NCBI GenBank assembly: GCA_028554645.1
Contig: JAQOOI010000076.1
Coordinates: 434,001-498,000, forward strand
Length of the DNA stretch: 64,000 nucleotides
Direction: 5' to 3'
From: Omphalotus guepiniiformis
Lineage: Eukaryota; Basidiomycota; Agaricomycetes; Agaricales; Omphalotaceae
Below the pieces are notes generated by a model. The model was given only the letters and a program-made list of their open reading frames with translations. It was not told the DNA's origin and did no database searches. The position numbers were made by a program, and so were the translations under genes. Positions 23,952 to 35,486 of the stretch are shown here, piece by piece (position 1 is the first letter of the stretch; each line of letters begins with the position of its first letter).

Positions 23952-24199
23952 CTTTCAAGTTACCAGTTTGTTGAGAATACGTGGAGGTTCTCAAAGGAGG
24001 AGTGACTCCACTCAGATATTTATCCACTCGTTTCAGCGGGAACGCGGACCGAGATCAACTTCCGTGCCAACTTCTGTACCCCTCACATGGGGTGTAAAAC
24101 CATGCCGCAGAGCACTAATTGTCGACACATGATAGGATGAACATCTATTATCCACTATCACTATTCCAAACCGTGGCTGAAAAAAAGCCAGTCAAAGGC

Positions 24200-26469
24200 C
24201 TAGAAATCGAAACCTTCTTTCCGAAAGAGATCTAGGTTGCTCTTCAATTCACGCTTCGCCAGCTCAGCCAAATCGCCTCGATCCTGCCAGAGATATATTG
24301 AGCCATATGTTAAAAAAAGATTGTGATCTTGACCTCACCATAGATAAAAATGCTCGCCGAAGAGTGAACCATAGTTGATCACTTGTTTCCCCTGCCGTAC
24401 GTTCCTGCAAGGCAAGTGCACTGAGGAAGTGTTCTGCGGCTTCTTTGTAAGCGCCGATATTTAAACCTGATATACTTGAAGATCAAATTCAAGTAAGGAA
24501 ACAAGAGAAGTTTTACTTACATGCAACGCCCACGTTATAAATGGCTCTAGTGTACGTAGGGCGTAGTTGCAGCGCCTCTCGGTATGCGCCCAAAGCTTCT
24601 TCTGGCTTGTTTCCATTCGATAATGACGATCCAAGCCTGTTCCAAAGGAGATAATCATTGGGCCTCGCAGACAGGGCACTTTCAAAGCAATCTTTGGCGC
24701 GGTCATATTCACTATTTGTATAGAAGAGCACGCCTAGACCAATCTGTACATCGGGATCCACGATGCCTTGACTATGCTGCACTCTGGCAAGTTTTAGGTA
24801 CAGCTCGGTAATGTGTTTGTGAGTATCCCATGGTGAATGAGTCGACATCGCCTTTACGGTTTCTTCAGAGACGGGATGTTCTGGAAATCTAGCACGAAGC
24901 CAACGTAGAAGCATGACATGGGACGCTCTGTCCATTGACTCATTCGTGAAAGAGATCGCCAAAGACTAGAACAGTGCAAAGTCAAAAACTTGTGAATCTC
25001 AATTTCTCTGGTCTTACCATCATGCCCACTCCGGTTGCGCCTGCAGCTTCGGCGCGTTTCACGCCTTCGCTCAGGGCACGCATACCAGCTTCTTCGCGCT
25101 CATCCATATTTCTAGTCTCTCCCAAAAGGATCCAAGCTTCGTAACCTCCTTCTCCTAGATCACCTTTTTGAATAGCGGCTTCTAAGAGTAAGGCTGCTTC
25201 CGACAACGACCCATTCTGTTCAAGCAGAGCCTTTGCATCGCGCAGAGGTGAACTGCTTGAAGTGGACGGATCCATATATTTGTTCTCGGCCTCGAACGAA
25301 TATTCACTTAGTATCGGCAAGCCTGATTCATCGTACTTCACCGGCTGATCCCCAAGCGCCGATTCTGAGAAATTCCCCAGACCAGACTCCCATGCTTCCT
25401 GCATAGCACTGCCATAGTCATGGTCTAGTTCATCGCGTTGGGAGCTCATCAGTTGATTAAACTCGGCCTCCCATTTAGCCAAATCCTCTTTCGGGGGAGG
25501 CGCATCTGAGTTCATAAGGTGATCCCAGACACTAGATAGAATTCAGAACATATCCTGATCAAAACACGTCCACCAACCTATTGAAATCATTGCCGTGTTC
25601 TCGTTTGCTCTCCTCTAAAGTCGTAGCATTCAGAGTATTCACCAGATCAGTGACGCCATCCTCAACTTCAACAATCCGAGAAGTTTCAGCCACTTGCGGA
25701 GATAGAAAGGCAGCGGCCTGGGCGAAAGCCGCTTCGAAATCGGCTTCCCGACTCTTCCCCTTCCCTTTATCTTGACCGACCACGGGCATGTTTAGATTTT
25801 GCGTCATGGACCCTGGAGCCATAGGATACATGTTTCGTGCCATGTAGTTTCCATAAAAGGCTGACTGTGGCATGTAAGATGACATTTGCTGCGCTGTCGA
25901 TGACGTTCAGTTTCCAAATGGCGTACAATCATAAACAAGACATACGGTCTAGCTGAACAGACCGAGGTTGTTCTGCAACTGACTTCTGATTCGACATCAA
26001 AGCTGATGAATCGTATTCCGCGGCCCACTGAGATCGTGCTTGGTTCGCTTCAAACAAATGCATGCGCTGCTGCTGTTCGGCAATCCATGCTTCATTCATG
26101 CGTGGTCCAGACAGCTCTGGAAGAGCAGAAACTGAGAAAGCGGGCGCGACATGACTTCCCTCGAAGAATTGACGGGCAAGGGCGAGGTCATGCTCAGTAG
26201 CCGCCGACGCAGCTGTTCCGGGAAGGTGATGAAGCTGATCAAAGCGTCATGAGAAGCAAGCAACAAATATGTGACGATCCTAACTCACTCTGGAAGACGA
26301 TGGGCCAGCAATTCTATCCTGAAACAAGAAATCAGAAATATGAAAGTGCGTCCAAAACGGAACAAACCTGCTGAACGCTGCGATCAGCCTCGGTGTGTTT
26401 GAGTACTTGAGAAAGAGGGTTAGAAGGAGTCGCACATTCAGAACCAGAAATGAGGGACTGAAAAGACAT
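24200..26469 (-). CDS. PEX5: Peroxisomal targeting signal 1 receptor Pex5
   Basis: Cytosolic receptor that binds C-terminal SKL-type signals and docks at Pex13/Pex14. Starts at 26469 with MSFQSLISGSECATPSNPLS; the Cys at position 12 is the expected mono-ubiquitination residue for receptor recycling. The disordered N-terminal half contains WxxxF/Y docking-type motifs (QWAAEYD and KWEAEFNQ). The C-terminal half has TPR repeats: AKALLEQNGSLSEAALLLEA, EAWILLGETRNMDEREEAGM, VQIGLGVLFYTNSEYDRAKD, YLLWNRLGSSLSNGNKPEEA, LGAYREALQLRPTYTRAIYN, and the tail RELKSNLDLFRKEGFDF before the stop at 24200. About seven introns, roughly 620 residues, normal for the family. Head-to-head with ETFA. Confidence 0.95.
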
Positions 26470-26557
26470 GACGGGCAAGAGAAAGTGAAGTGAGTGAAGA
26501 TCGGGAATGTGTTTGCGGGGTAGCCGGTGAACCGGAAATTTGAAGTCACTCTTTCAA
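26470..26557. promoter_or_regulatory. Shared 88-bp promoter of PEX5 and ETFA with a CCG-N6-CGG dyad
   Basis: Only 88 bp lie between the two opposed start codons. At 26524-26535 is CCGGTGAACCGG, an inverted repeat of CCGGT/ACCGG with a 2-bp centre, also readable as CCG-N6-CGG, the style of site bound by Zn2Cys6 factors. Start sites and 5' leaders must overlap in this interval or extend into the partner gene. Confidence 0.45.
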
Positions 26558-27714
26558 ATGCTACCACGACCCTCTCAGCTCGTCGTCTGCAGCTCGTTCC
26601 TTCGCAGGGCGTATGCCTCTGCAGCTTCTCCTCATGCTCTTGTTTTCCTTGAGCATCGCCAAGGTGTCATCGACCCTGGCTCTCTTTCTGCCCTCACTGC
26701 TGCTTCTCAGCTAGGTGGTCAGGTTACCGGTTTAGTCGTCGGAGGTTCAGACCATGTCCCAGCAGTCGTGGACAAGCTTAGAAAGTATGTCTGCGAACAG
26801 GCTATCTTGGCTTCTATTCTAATATGACCGACGTAGACTTAAGGGGTTGACCTCGCTGTTACATTCCACCTCGGACTTGTATTCTCAGCCAGTTCCGGAA
26901 TCGCTTTCTCCCCTGTTTGAGAAGCTACTTTCCAACTCTGAATATACACACGTTGTTTCAACACCCTCCTCTTTCGCCAAGTCTCTGCTTCCTCGCGTCG
27001 CTGCAAAACTTGACGTGCCCGCAATTTCGGAGATCACCTCACTCGAACATGATTCCTCTTCAAGTAGCACTACTTTCACCCGTCCGATCTATGCTGGAAA
27101 TGCAATTGCCACTGTTCGGTTGTCGTCTTCTGTTCCCATTAAATTTTTCACAGTCCGTGCTACTAGCTTTGATGCCGCCCCTACAGAGGAAGGCAAGGAG
27201 ATCGAAGTTCAAGCTGTGGACCCAGTAGACGTGCCAGACTCTCCCACTCAGCATGTAAACACCCACCTCACAAAGTCAGATCGTCCAGATCTTAGTGTTG
27301 CCAGCAGGGTTGTTTCAGGTGGTCGGCCTTTAAAGGACGCGCAGACCTTTGCCCAGACACTGTACCCTCTGGCTGATGTCCTCGGAGCTGCTGTTGGTGC
27401 TTCTCGAGCTGCGGTGGACGCCGGTTATGCGGACAACTCACTTCAAGTGGGCCAGACAGGTAAAGTGGTCGCCCCAGAGCTTTACATCGCCCTTGGCATT
27501 TCTGGTGCGATCCAGCATCTCGCCGGTATGAAGGACTCCAAAATGATAGTAGCTGTGAATAAGGCAAGTGTCCATGAATTCTTCGCGCTAGTATCACTAT
27601 TGATATGTACTCTGACAGGACGCGGACGCTCCCATCTTCCAAGTCGCAGATGTCGGTCTCGTGGCTGATCTGTACGACGTCGTACCTCAAATGGTGGAGA
27701 AACTCAAACAATAA
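26558..27714 (+). CDS. ETFA: Electron transfer flavoprotein alpha subunit
   Basis: Mitochondrial matrix FAD protein that passes electrons from acyl-CoA and other dehydrogenases to ETF-QO. Exons 26558-26784, 26837-27563 and 27619-27714 fit in phase and give 349 residues. The N-terminus [23 protein letters not shown] is a good presequence. The beta/alpha N-terminal domain includes [20 protein letters not shown] and [20 protein letters not shown]. The C-terminal FAD domain has [77 protein letters not shown] and the end [20 protein letters not shown], all diagnostic. The last intron is of GC-AG type. Confidence 0.96.
27564..27618 (+). other. GC-AG intron in ETFA
   Basis: After VAVNK (AAT AAG) the genomic sequence reads GCAAGTG, and the frame resumes after TCTGACAG with GACGCGGACGCT (DADAP). 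No GT donor nearby gives the conserved V-N-K-D-x-D-A-P-I-F sequence, so a GC donor with otherwise perfect AAG/GCAAGT consensus is used. Length 55 bp. Confidence 0.8.
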
Positions 27715-27766
27715 GCTTTGCAATGACGTGTATATTATCTATAGATTCGACCGGACGCGCTTGAAT

Positions 27767-29607
27767 TCATAACGCAACATTAATCTGGGACGTTAGTTGT
27801 TTAAAGTAAAATAGTGCGAGTTGGCATTCCTGATCTGGACTAGACTCCTCTACCCAGTGCCACTGCTTTTCTATAGCTGGCCCGAGAATATCATAATCAT
27901 CTTTGATCTCGCTGTTGAACTCATACATCATCCCAGATGTGTAAGATTCCTGTAGAACATGGTTTGCAAACGGAAGACGAACACGCTGGTACGCCTCTAA
28001 AGCAGATGGGAGTGTCTCTAGTGAAGCTTCTTGTAGCAGGGCCGCCAAAATGTACGCATCCTGGAAAGAATTATTGGACAGGTAAGATGTCAGGCCTTCA
28101 GGGACAACGGCTTGCAATTGCGCATCTTCGATAGCTTGGCCAGCACCAGCCCCTTGGTGGGGCGCCATTGCGTGTGCCTCAAGTGAAAGGTTGTCCTCTT
28201 AGCGTAACTGCATAATCATAGAGATGGATTACCGCTTACCGCATCTCCAAGTAGAACCACCTTATCATCTACGTAGAACGATAAAGGCTTCAAATGATGA
28301 ATGGCCCAACGGGTAGGTTTGTCGATACACTAGAGAGACCGACTTCACACTTCACTGTTCGGAGTGAAAATAAAAAAATTTGTCGCACAGAGAGAAGTTG
28401 CTCCACTTCGAGTTCCCAATTAGCATAGCAATCAAGCAATTCTTGCTTGGGGCATTCTGTCACCCAGCTGTTCTCGCCGTAAGGAGTGCCCTCTCTGTCT
28501 GGCTCGGAAGAGAACGTGACTACATTGACAACACTGCCTTGAGAAATCGAGTAGCTGACAACGTGCTGAACATAGAACGTTAATCATGTTAGAGGGAGAA
28601 TACGAGTCATCATCCTTACTTTGTTCTTCCCGCAGTACTGTGACAGGCCCAAAGATCTTATATATTAGTACATCTTATTAGGACCTTGAAAGATGACACC
28701 GTACCATCATAGGATCTGCAAGAGCGCGGTGAAAGGGAGGCAAGTCAGTCGCCGGTATAAGCCCTCTATACGCTATGGTCCCAGTCCAAACAGGATCTAC
28801 GAGATTCAGCAGTTCGGGATCCCGGTTTCTTTCTGAAACCTCGCAAAGTAGCTGTGCACGAATGACAGATTTGATTCCGTCGCATCCGACGAGGAGATCG
28901 CAAGTACTTGTGGTACCGTCTGCGAATTTGAGAGCGATGGGGGTCTGGCCATTCTGGACATATGACACAAGTTTCATTCCAAAGTGAGCAGTATCTTTTG
29001 GAAGGTTGTCGACAAAAATATCGAGAAATTGTGCTCGATGAAAGCGGATGCAGCCGTCTGTAAAGGCGATGGTCAGACTTATGCTGTGATTATTCTCAGT
29101 GGCGAGATGTACATGGTAATTGAAAAAGACGGAACCGACGACCTTCAGATTCATCAGATCTTCGGTAGTCGAATCCGGTTCCTTACAAGGACATATAAGA
29201 CCTTAAGAAATGTGAAATGAGTAGAACCACGGCAGACCAATTGAACCATCAGGAGGTGCATGAGCGATCTTTGAGAAGGCTGGGGCGAGTCCCAACAGCT
29301 CTAAAATTCTCCAAGTTCTTGACCAGATCATGACGCCCTAAGCAAGTGAGCTTCAGATTCATATTCGACTTCAACAATTCCGAGAGTGATGATATTCCTT
29401 ACTGCACCAATCTCCTTGAAGCGGTCTGTGGCCTCGTATAAATCTACCTTGATGTTAGGAGTGCGGGAAAGAAAGACAGCCAAGCACAGTCCACTGATAC
29501 CACCGCCGCTGTATGCTCACTGTAAGGTCGAGAACGGGTGCATTTGGTTGAATGGCGCTAACATACCATATTGCTACCCGAAATTTGTGGGGGGTACTGC
29601 CAGGCAT
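27767..29607 (-). CDS. FAD-dependent aromatic-hydroxylase-type monooxygenase (salicylate hydroxylase-like)
   Basis: Class A flavoprotein monooxygenase using NAD(P)H and O2. Starts at 29607: MPGSTPHKFRVAICGGGISG then LCLAVFLSRTPNIKVDLYEA. The GxGxxG dinucleotide motif (G-G-G-I-S-G) is split by intron 1 and completed by the acidic ribose-binding E in DLYEA. The second FAD motif appears as CDLLVGCDGIKSVIRAQLL (GD-type, near 28850-28900). The third lies in HAMAPHQGAGAGQAIEDAQL near 28130, with the substrate-domain helices after it. The C-terminus is at 27767. About six introns, roughly 450 residues. Closest in layout to salicylate hydroxylase / 6-hydroxynicotinate-type enzymes common in fungal secondary and aromatic metabolism. 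No biosynthetic cluster surrounds it, so the substrate is open. Convergent with ETFA, 52 bp between stops. Confidence 0.88.
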
Positions 29608-29955
29608 GCTTGATTATCAGAGGAAGTCAAGCTCGAGAGCCACCCTGGGACAAAAGCAGTGTATCATCATTTCTCACTAGGGGTGAAGGAGTTGGGAGAA
29701 AACTGAGAAGCATGAGTCCATGGCGGCCCGTGCCCGTGAGTCGAGTGAATATCTACGAAGCCTGAGAACCGAAGATGGCCGGTCGAGAGACAATATACGT
29801 TTTGAATGCGAAGATATGGCCACGAGAAGACTAAAGTGTGCTTCATGCTTCAATGATCCAAAGGTGGTTCAAGTTCGAACTTTGAGGCTCTAAGTAGTAA
29901 ATTTAATAAAGTAGAACTGCTCGGGCCGGAGTGCCCGCACCTCTCTCTTTTCGAT
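29608..29955. promoter_or_regulatory. Divergent intergenic region with a short palindrome
   Basis: Separates the FAD monooxygenase and PAC2 starts. A 12-bp palindrome AAGTTCGAACTT lies at 29871-29882, about 75 bp before the PAC2 start. No coding signal is seen. Confidence 0.35.
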
Positions 29956-30964
29956 ATGCCTTTCGTCAATGCGGTGACTGAACTAAAACTTGCTGGAAAG
30001 ACACTGATCCTTGTCTGTGTCATGTTGGACCTGTTAAATAACTAGTCTGGAGACTGAAATCAACCTTGGTAGCCCGTCGTGTCGACTGCAAATGTGGCCC
30101 AACTGGCAGTCGATCTGCTAATCTCATCCCTGGGTCTTCGCCGCGTAGCAGTCCTCGACTCTCGTTACTTCATTCCGGTGGTTGGGAGTCGAGAGAGCGG
30201 AGAACAAGGTGTAACTACACCATTTGAACGTGAGTCAATCGCTGGTCACCTCTCATCAGGGTCTAACGTCTGCGACGCCAAGTGTATGGGAAAGATGGAA
30301 CAGAATTCCTTGTCATACAACAAAGATCACCAGCACTAAAGGTGAGATTAAAAAAATCCAGTTATGTTTTCTCACCTTGGTCCGTTACGATTTCTCAGAC
30401 GAAGAAACAAGAGTTCCTCGATGATCTGTTTGATTTCATCCAGAAATCCGGCATTGTTGCTGTTTTGCTCTTGTCAGGAATCGACCTCTCCAACAGAACG
30501 GATGATCAAATGCTGTGTGTTTCTCTGATAATTCTATTCTTTTGATTTTTCATCTATGAGCTCTTGCCAGGACCCCGACATATCAGTTGCAGCCTTTGAA
30601 AACCCCGACCCTCGTATCAAGTCCGTTACATCGACTAACCACGTTCCCAATTCCGACCTACAGGTCTCCGGTTCTTCAAGGCCAAAATTCTGACGATGAA
30701 AGCTCTAAAGATCGAGCAATTCCGTTTATTCCCGGCGGCGGCCTGACGCGTCGAATCCTTTCTTCTCTTCCCAATTCTTGGTCAATTCCGACGGCTGCAT
30801 TGCTGCGTTTTGCGCTGGATGGTGATAACAGAGCAGACGCATATTCGTTGGCTTCATTAGTAGTCCAAGTGGTTGCTTTAGAATCAGATGTCTCGGAGTG
30901 GAAACAACCTGAGAGTTGGGCTGGATTGTTCGGAACTCCTCACGATCAGACACTGTACGGATAG
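29956..30964 (+). CDS. PAC2: Proteasome assembly chaperone 2
   Basis: Partner of PAC1 in guiding alpha-ring assembly of the 20S proteasome (yeast Add66). Starts at 29956: MPFVNAVTELKLAGKTLIL, then after an intron PVVSTANVAQLAVDLLISSL, the family's most conserved block, followed by GLRRVAVLDSRYFIPVVGSR, YGKDGTEFLVIQQRSPALK, and FLDDLFDFIQKSGIVAVLLL SGID. The C-terminal part includes IPFIPGGGLTRRILSSLPNS and the helix DNRADAYSLASLVVQVVALE typical of PSMG2 proteins. Four introns, about 275 residues, normal length. All blocks are in order and uninterrupted. Confidence 0.93.
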
Positions 30965-31013
30965 GCAGAGATCCTTTCATGAGATGTAGCAATGTACAGA
31001 TTGGTAGTATGTA

Positions 31014-34000
31014 TCATTCCCTCCCTACAATGCCGATACGGGTTTTACCCCCGCGACCGCTCTTTTTAGCCGCTTGAGATAGCGACATGTATGCATAGGG
31101 ATCCATGCCACCCTTTTTGACGTCGCCCCCAGCCCGCTGTGTTCTAGTCAGGCCACAGGTGATTGTGATACAAAAAGAAGCTACTCACCTTGGCTTTGAA
31201 TTCTTGGCCAAGTTTGGCCGACGTTCTTCGCTTGTCTTTACCGGAAGTTTTCTCGTCTACATCCATCTCGTCTTGTTCCTCATTTTCTCGTCTCCGTTTC
31301 TTGGTGTTCTTGTTGAATTTAACTCGTCCATTCGCACCTCTAATAAAACCATCAACAGAAGTCATACTTTCGCGATACGCTGTCCCGGAGACATCTTGCG
31401 CCGCTTGCTCAGGTGCAACTCCATCAGAGTCATCAGAGTCATCAATGACCATTTTTCCAGTCTCTTCATCCGTTTTATAATGAGCTGCGTCTTGTCCAGG
31501 TTTACGACGGCGGGTCGAAGAAGCATTTGAAAACAAAATTAAACACAAAGGTAGAGCGGCCACGGCGAAATGCTCACTTGTAATTCGAGAGGCGACACCC
31601 TGTAATAAATCCATCGGCTCGTCGCCGTCTACTCGTAGACGTATCCCTTGTACCCCCTTCTGCCTATTTGGACGTGGATGAGAGCGATCGATGGTTTCGT
31701 CATCTTCGTCGCTTTCGTCGAGTTCACTTTCACTACCATATATAACGTCCTCGAAGGCATCACCGGTGGTAGATTGGGCAGCTGGCATCTGGAGAGGAAC
31801 GAATGACTTTTCATGCAAATTGATCAATCAAGTGAACACCCACGTCCAATCCTTCCTCAACTCGGTTAGCTTTCTTTCTTTTCGCGCGCTCCTTCCGCTT
31901 CTTTATGTTTACTAGCACTTTGGCAGCTTCTTCATCTCCGGCAGAAGCATAAACCTCCTCCCAAGAGAAGCGTCTGAGCAGCCGCTCGAAAATATGGCGA
32001 ACTTTGGATTTGAAATGATTCTTATGGTCGTGGGACCACCCGAGTAAAGCGGGGACAACTTCCTTGAGATGAGGCTGAATAATATCCACAGGGTATGTAT
32101 GGATAGCGAGCTTGATAAATCCGAGTACAGATTTGACTATCTCCCGATTAGCTGAGGAGAGGAAAACTAACAAGGTGGTGAAGACCTCGCTCCTCATGGT
32201 GTTTGACAAATCGCCTGCAAAAGGATGGGACCATATTCAGTAGAACAAGCTAAGGGCGAAAAAAAAACAACTGAACTGTTGAATTCGAACACAAGACGTG
32301 ATAAGGCAGTTATTGTCGCACTGATCATATGCGGTGTAGTGCCAGCCAGCCCTCCCGCCACCATGGTTATGAATTCCTCAACAGTGGCAGTGGCTGGTAG
32401 TAGCTCTCAGCATCCTGTGGATGAAGATACCGCTTTCACATACCTTCCATAGTTGTGTCTTCGTCCATCCCGTCCAACATGTCCCTTTTGACGACCCCGC
32501 CTTCGCTCATCTTCTTTCCCATGGCGACAATGAAATCGAAAGAAGCAGCTCTAGCTTTGTCCGAAGTCTCCTTAGTTCCCAATACTGCCTCTGGTATCAA
32601 AGACGGTATCAAATGCAGTGCAGAGGACGGGATCTTTGGAACGAGAGCTGCCTGTAGATTATATCGATCCTAAATGTAACGGTATACATCAGCAGAACGC
32701 AAAGTTGGAGAATTAGTTAAGTCACCTTCTTTGCAGCGGCAGTCAAATTATCGGATAAAGTTTCCAAATTTTGGAAAACAGCAGCTGCGTCAATGGCTAT
32801 TTTTCCGGACTCCACTAATCTAGTAAGAATTTTATACCCACGCTTCTGGATGCCATTATCCTTGACAGTGAGCACGGTGGGGGATAGGCAAAGACGAAAC
32901 AGGGCAGTCATATCGGCCACTGAAAGATGAGGAAGCAGCAAAAGTAGCAGATCAAGAGCCGTGACAGCAATGTTCTCAGAGCCGGAATTTGCGGAGGCTC
33001 CGGACACTCTCGCTATATTAGCATTGAGCAAATCAACCACCTTTCGATAAACTTTGGCGACTTCCTATAATTTTCACTTCTTAGTTGATTGGCGAAGCAT
33101 TCATAACGAGTAAACATACCGGCTCGGCAGCTACTCCTGCCCATGCAGTGATAACCTCACCAACCGCGCCACGTGCGTCTCTGTTGACACTACCAAAGAC
33201 GTTGAATAGGACGGCAAGCCAACTCTCGGCCTGGGTTCGCAAGAAAACGACGTTTTGGGCAGCTTGTTCGGGTGTAATGTTAGAAGGATTGATAGTCTCG
33301 TCACTGGAAGATGCAATTGCAATGTTAGATTCCACGATGGTTTTGAGACCCCTCAAAACCGCTGGTCGGAGTTCAGGTTGGCCGTAGAGCAGCTGCGAGA
33401 TCAGTTGAGAAAATGAGGCATTCAGGGTCTAAGAGTGCCGTCAGTCAAGGTATTACAGGATAGCAGAGAAACTACCTGGTCTATATTGACTGACCCATGG
33501 CAATACGCGGGGAATCCTGCCCACACTTGAGCCACAAGGACACTCCAAACTTTAGCTTCTGATTGTCGACCTTCACTTTCAGCCTTTTGCTGAAGATCGA
33601 ACATACGCTCGCTGAGGGGTACAAAATACGACACGAAATGGGATAACGGCGAAGGGTGAGGATGAGCAAGTAGAGGTAGGAGGAATGCCCGAGGTTCTCG
33701 ACCAGCCTGTCTATATGAGATGGAAGAATTTAGCCAAGGATGTATGCGGGAAAATAAGAACTTACCGGTCTGACGGTTCAAGATTCAAAGGAAGTATTTC
33801 CAGTATGATCTCTGGTCCAAGTACACGCATTGCAGTGGAAAGTGTATTATCTACGACTTCTTTATACTCGAACCCTTTTTCTGTCCTCAAGTTTCCAATA
33901 TAGGTGATCAAGAACAACAGTCGTTCGCGTACATCCTCGAAAGGTTTCCCTTGAATGTTGTCGATGAGAGCACTTGTTACTAACAGCAACTCTGGGATAG

Positions 34001-35384
34001 CGCGTGTATAGGTAACGGAGTTGAAAGCCTTCGAAATTTGTGCAATGATATCAGGAAGTTTTGAGGAGGCGTCACTCTGTACGACAGCGTTTAATAGCAT
34101 ATTGAGCGACTCTGCCGTAGAGCGCCGCACGGTGATAGCATCGGATTCCAGAAAAGACCACACAGTCTTCCATACAGCTCCTAGTTGAACAGCACAAGTT
34201 TTGCGATCTGTATGGCTATAAGCAAGCATGATATTTCCGAGGGTGTGAACCCATGCTGGAGCTAGAGTTGAATCATTTTTCGAAGGAAGGAATGTCATGA
34301 CTGTTTTAAGAACACCAGGAAGGACGCTCGTATCTATTCCTGAATCGGTGTCCTCGCGAGAAAGCGCAAATAGTTCGGATAAGACTGCATAAGAGGATTG
34401 TGAGACGTAAGTATTTCCAAGCCGAGGAAGTGCCAGAAGTAGACTCGTTATTGGAGGATATGACTGCATTTGAAAAAATCATTCAATTAATGTCACTTCC
34501 CATCCACAAGAGTAAACGGAACTCACAGATGAGGGAAGTTTGGAAATAACAGGTCGGAGAAAGGCAAGAATGTGAATAGCAGTATCAGACTGCGAATTCT
34601 CTACGCCCTTGCTAGCTTTCGGTTGAAAGGCAGTATTCCCCACATCTGTTAAAGCTGACCTGATCCATTCAGCAACTCGCTCAGCGTATGGATGTTTCAC
34701 GAGTGGGAGGGGAGGTTTTGAAAGAATATCTCGCACGACCTCGACAGCTTTTTTCCGCACTTTCGGCCGCGGATCAAGGCAGAGCTGCAAGATAGAGGCA
34801 AAAGCTTGGCGAATTCCGTGGGTCTCCAACTGAGCTCGATCGATAGACAGCAAAATGACCTGGTATAAAGATACTTGCGATTTCAGAGCCGGTGCATGGC
34901 CCAGCAATTGAGGAAACAGTGGGGCTGTGAGGGCCAGTAACGTAGATAGGTTCGCTCGAATAACAGGAACAGATACAAATGGGATAACGAGAGCAATCAG
35001 ATAAAGCTCTGCGGGAAGAATGTCGCCCTCGTTTAGAGAGAACTCTTTTTTTTGAATCGTTCCATCGAGAGTGGTTAAGAGGGCGGCGAAGTAAGCAGTC
35101 GGAGAAGGCTCTGTTTTCTGCTCTTTTAAAGTGGACTCTAGAGCGACAAGCAAGGATGCAGGAGTTTTCTGATGAGCAAGAGAAGAGGAAGTATGAACAC
35201 GAATCTTGGCCAAAGCTTGCTCCATAATTGTACAACGTTCAGCAAGTGCAGCTAAGGTTCCTAAGCATTCATTGAGAACATCTACAAGACAAACAGCAGT
35301 CCTCGATGAAAATTCTTCGTGCTTAGTCAGCAATCTCTTCCGGACTTGATCGGGCCGTGGGTCAGAAGTTACAGACTCGGACAT
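31014..35384 (-). CDS. RRP12: Ribosomal RNA processing protein RRP12, HEAT-repeat
   Basis: Nucleolar HEAT-repeat protein needed for maturation and export of both ribosomal subunits. Starts at 35384 (MSESVTSDPRPDQVRKRLLT). The large early exon includes LCLDPRPKVRKKAVEVVRDI and HPYAERVAEWIRSALTDV, the signature region of the family (NUC173-containing). HEAT-like repeats continue through LPSKNDSTLAPAWVHTLGNI, ALLGWSHDHKNHFKSKVRHI and FERLLRRFSWEEVYASAGDE. A Lys/Arg-rich stretch (NIKKRKERAKRKKANRVEEG) follows. The tail is acidic then basic (GSESELDESDEDDETIDRSH; KKRRRENEEQDEMDVDEKT). The extreme C-terminus MDPYAYMSLSQAAKKSGRGG and KTRIGIVGRE matches the conserved end of RRP12. About ten introns, roughly 1,200 residues. 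Confidence 0.95.
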
Positions 35385-35486
35385 TGTCTAGTAGGACCTT
35401 CTACTCTTCCCTCGCTAACGACCAAGGCTACAGGCCGATGAGCACAAGTTACTACTCCTACGAATGTTGAAAGGTACTTCGACGCC
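35385..35486. promoter_or_regulatory. Short divergent promoter between RRP12 and the acyltransferase gene
   Basis: 102 bp between opposed start codons (35384 minus, 35487 plus). Core promoter elements of the two genes must overlap. No particular factor site is claimed. Confidence 0.45.

Noticed and set aside
27767..29607. Secondary-metabolite cluster around the FAD monooxygenase and the SDR
   Set aside because: The two oxidoreductases are 22 kb apart, surrounded by housekeeping genes, with no synthase or transporter nearby.
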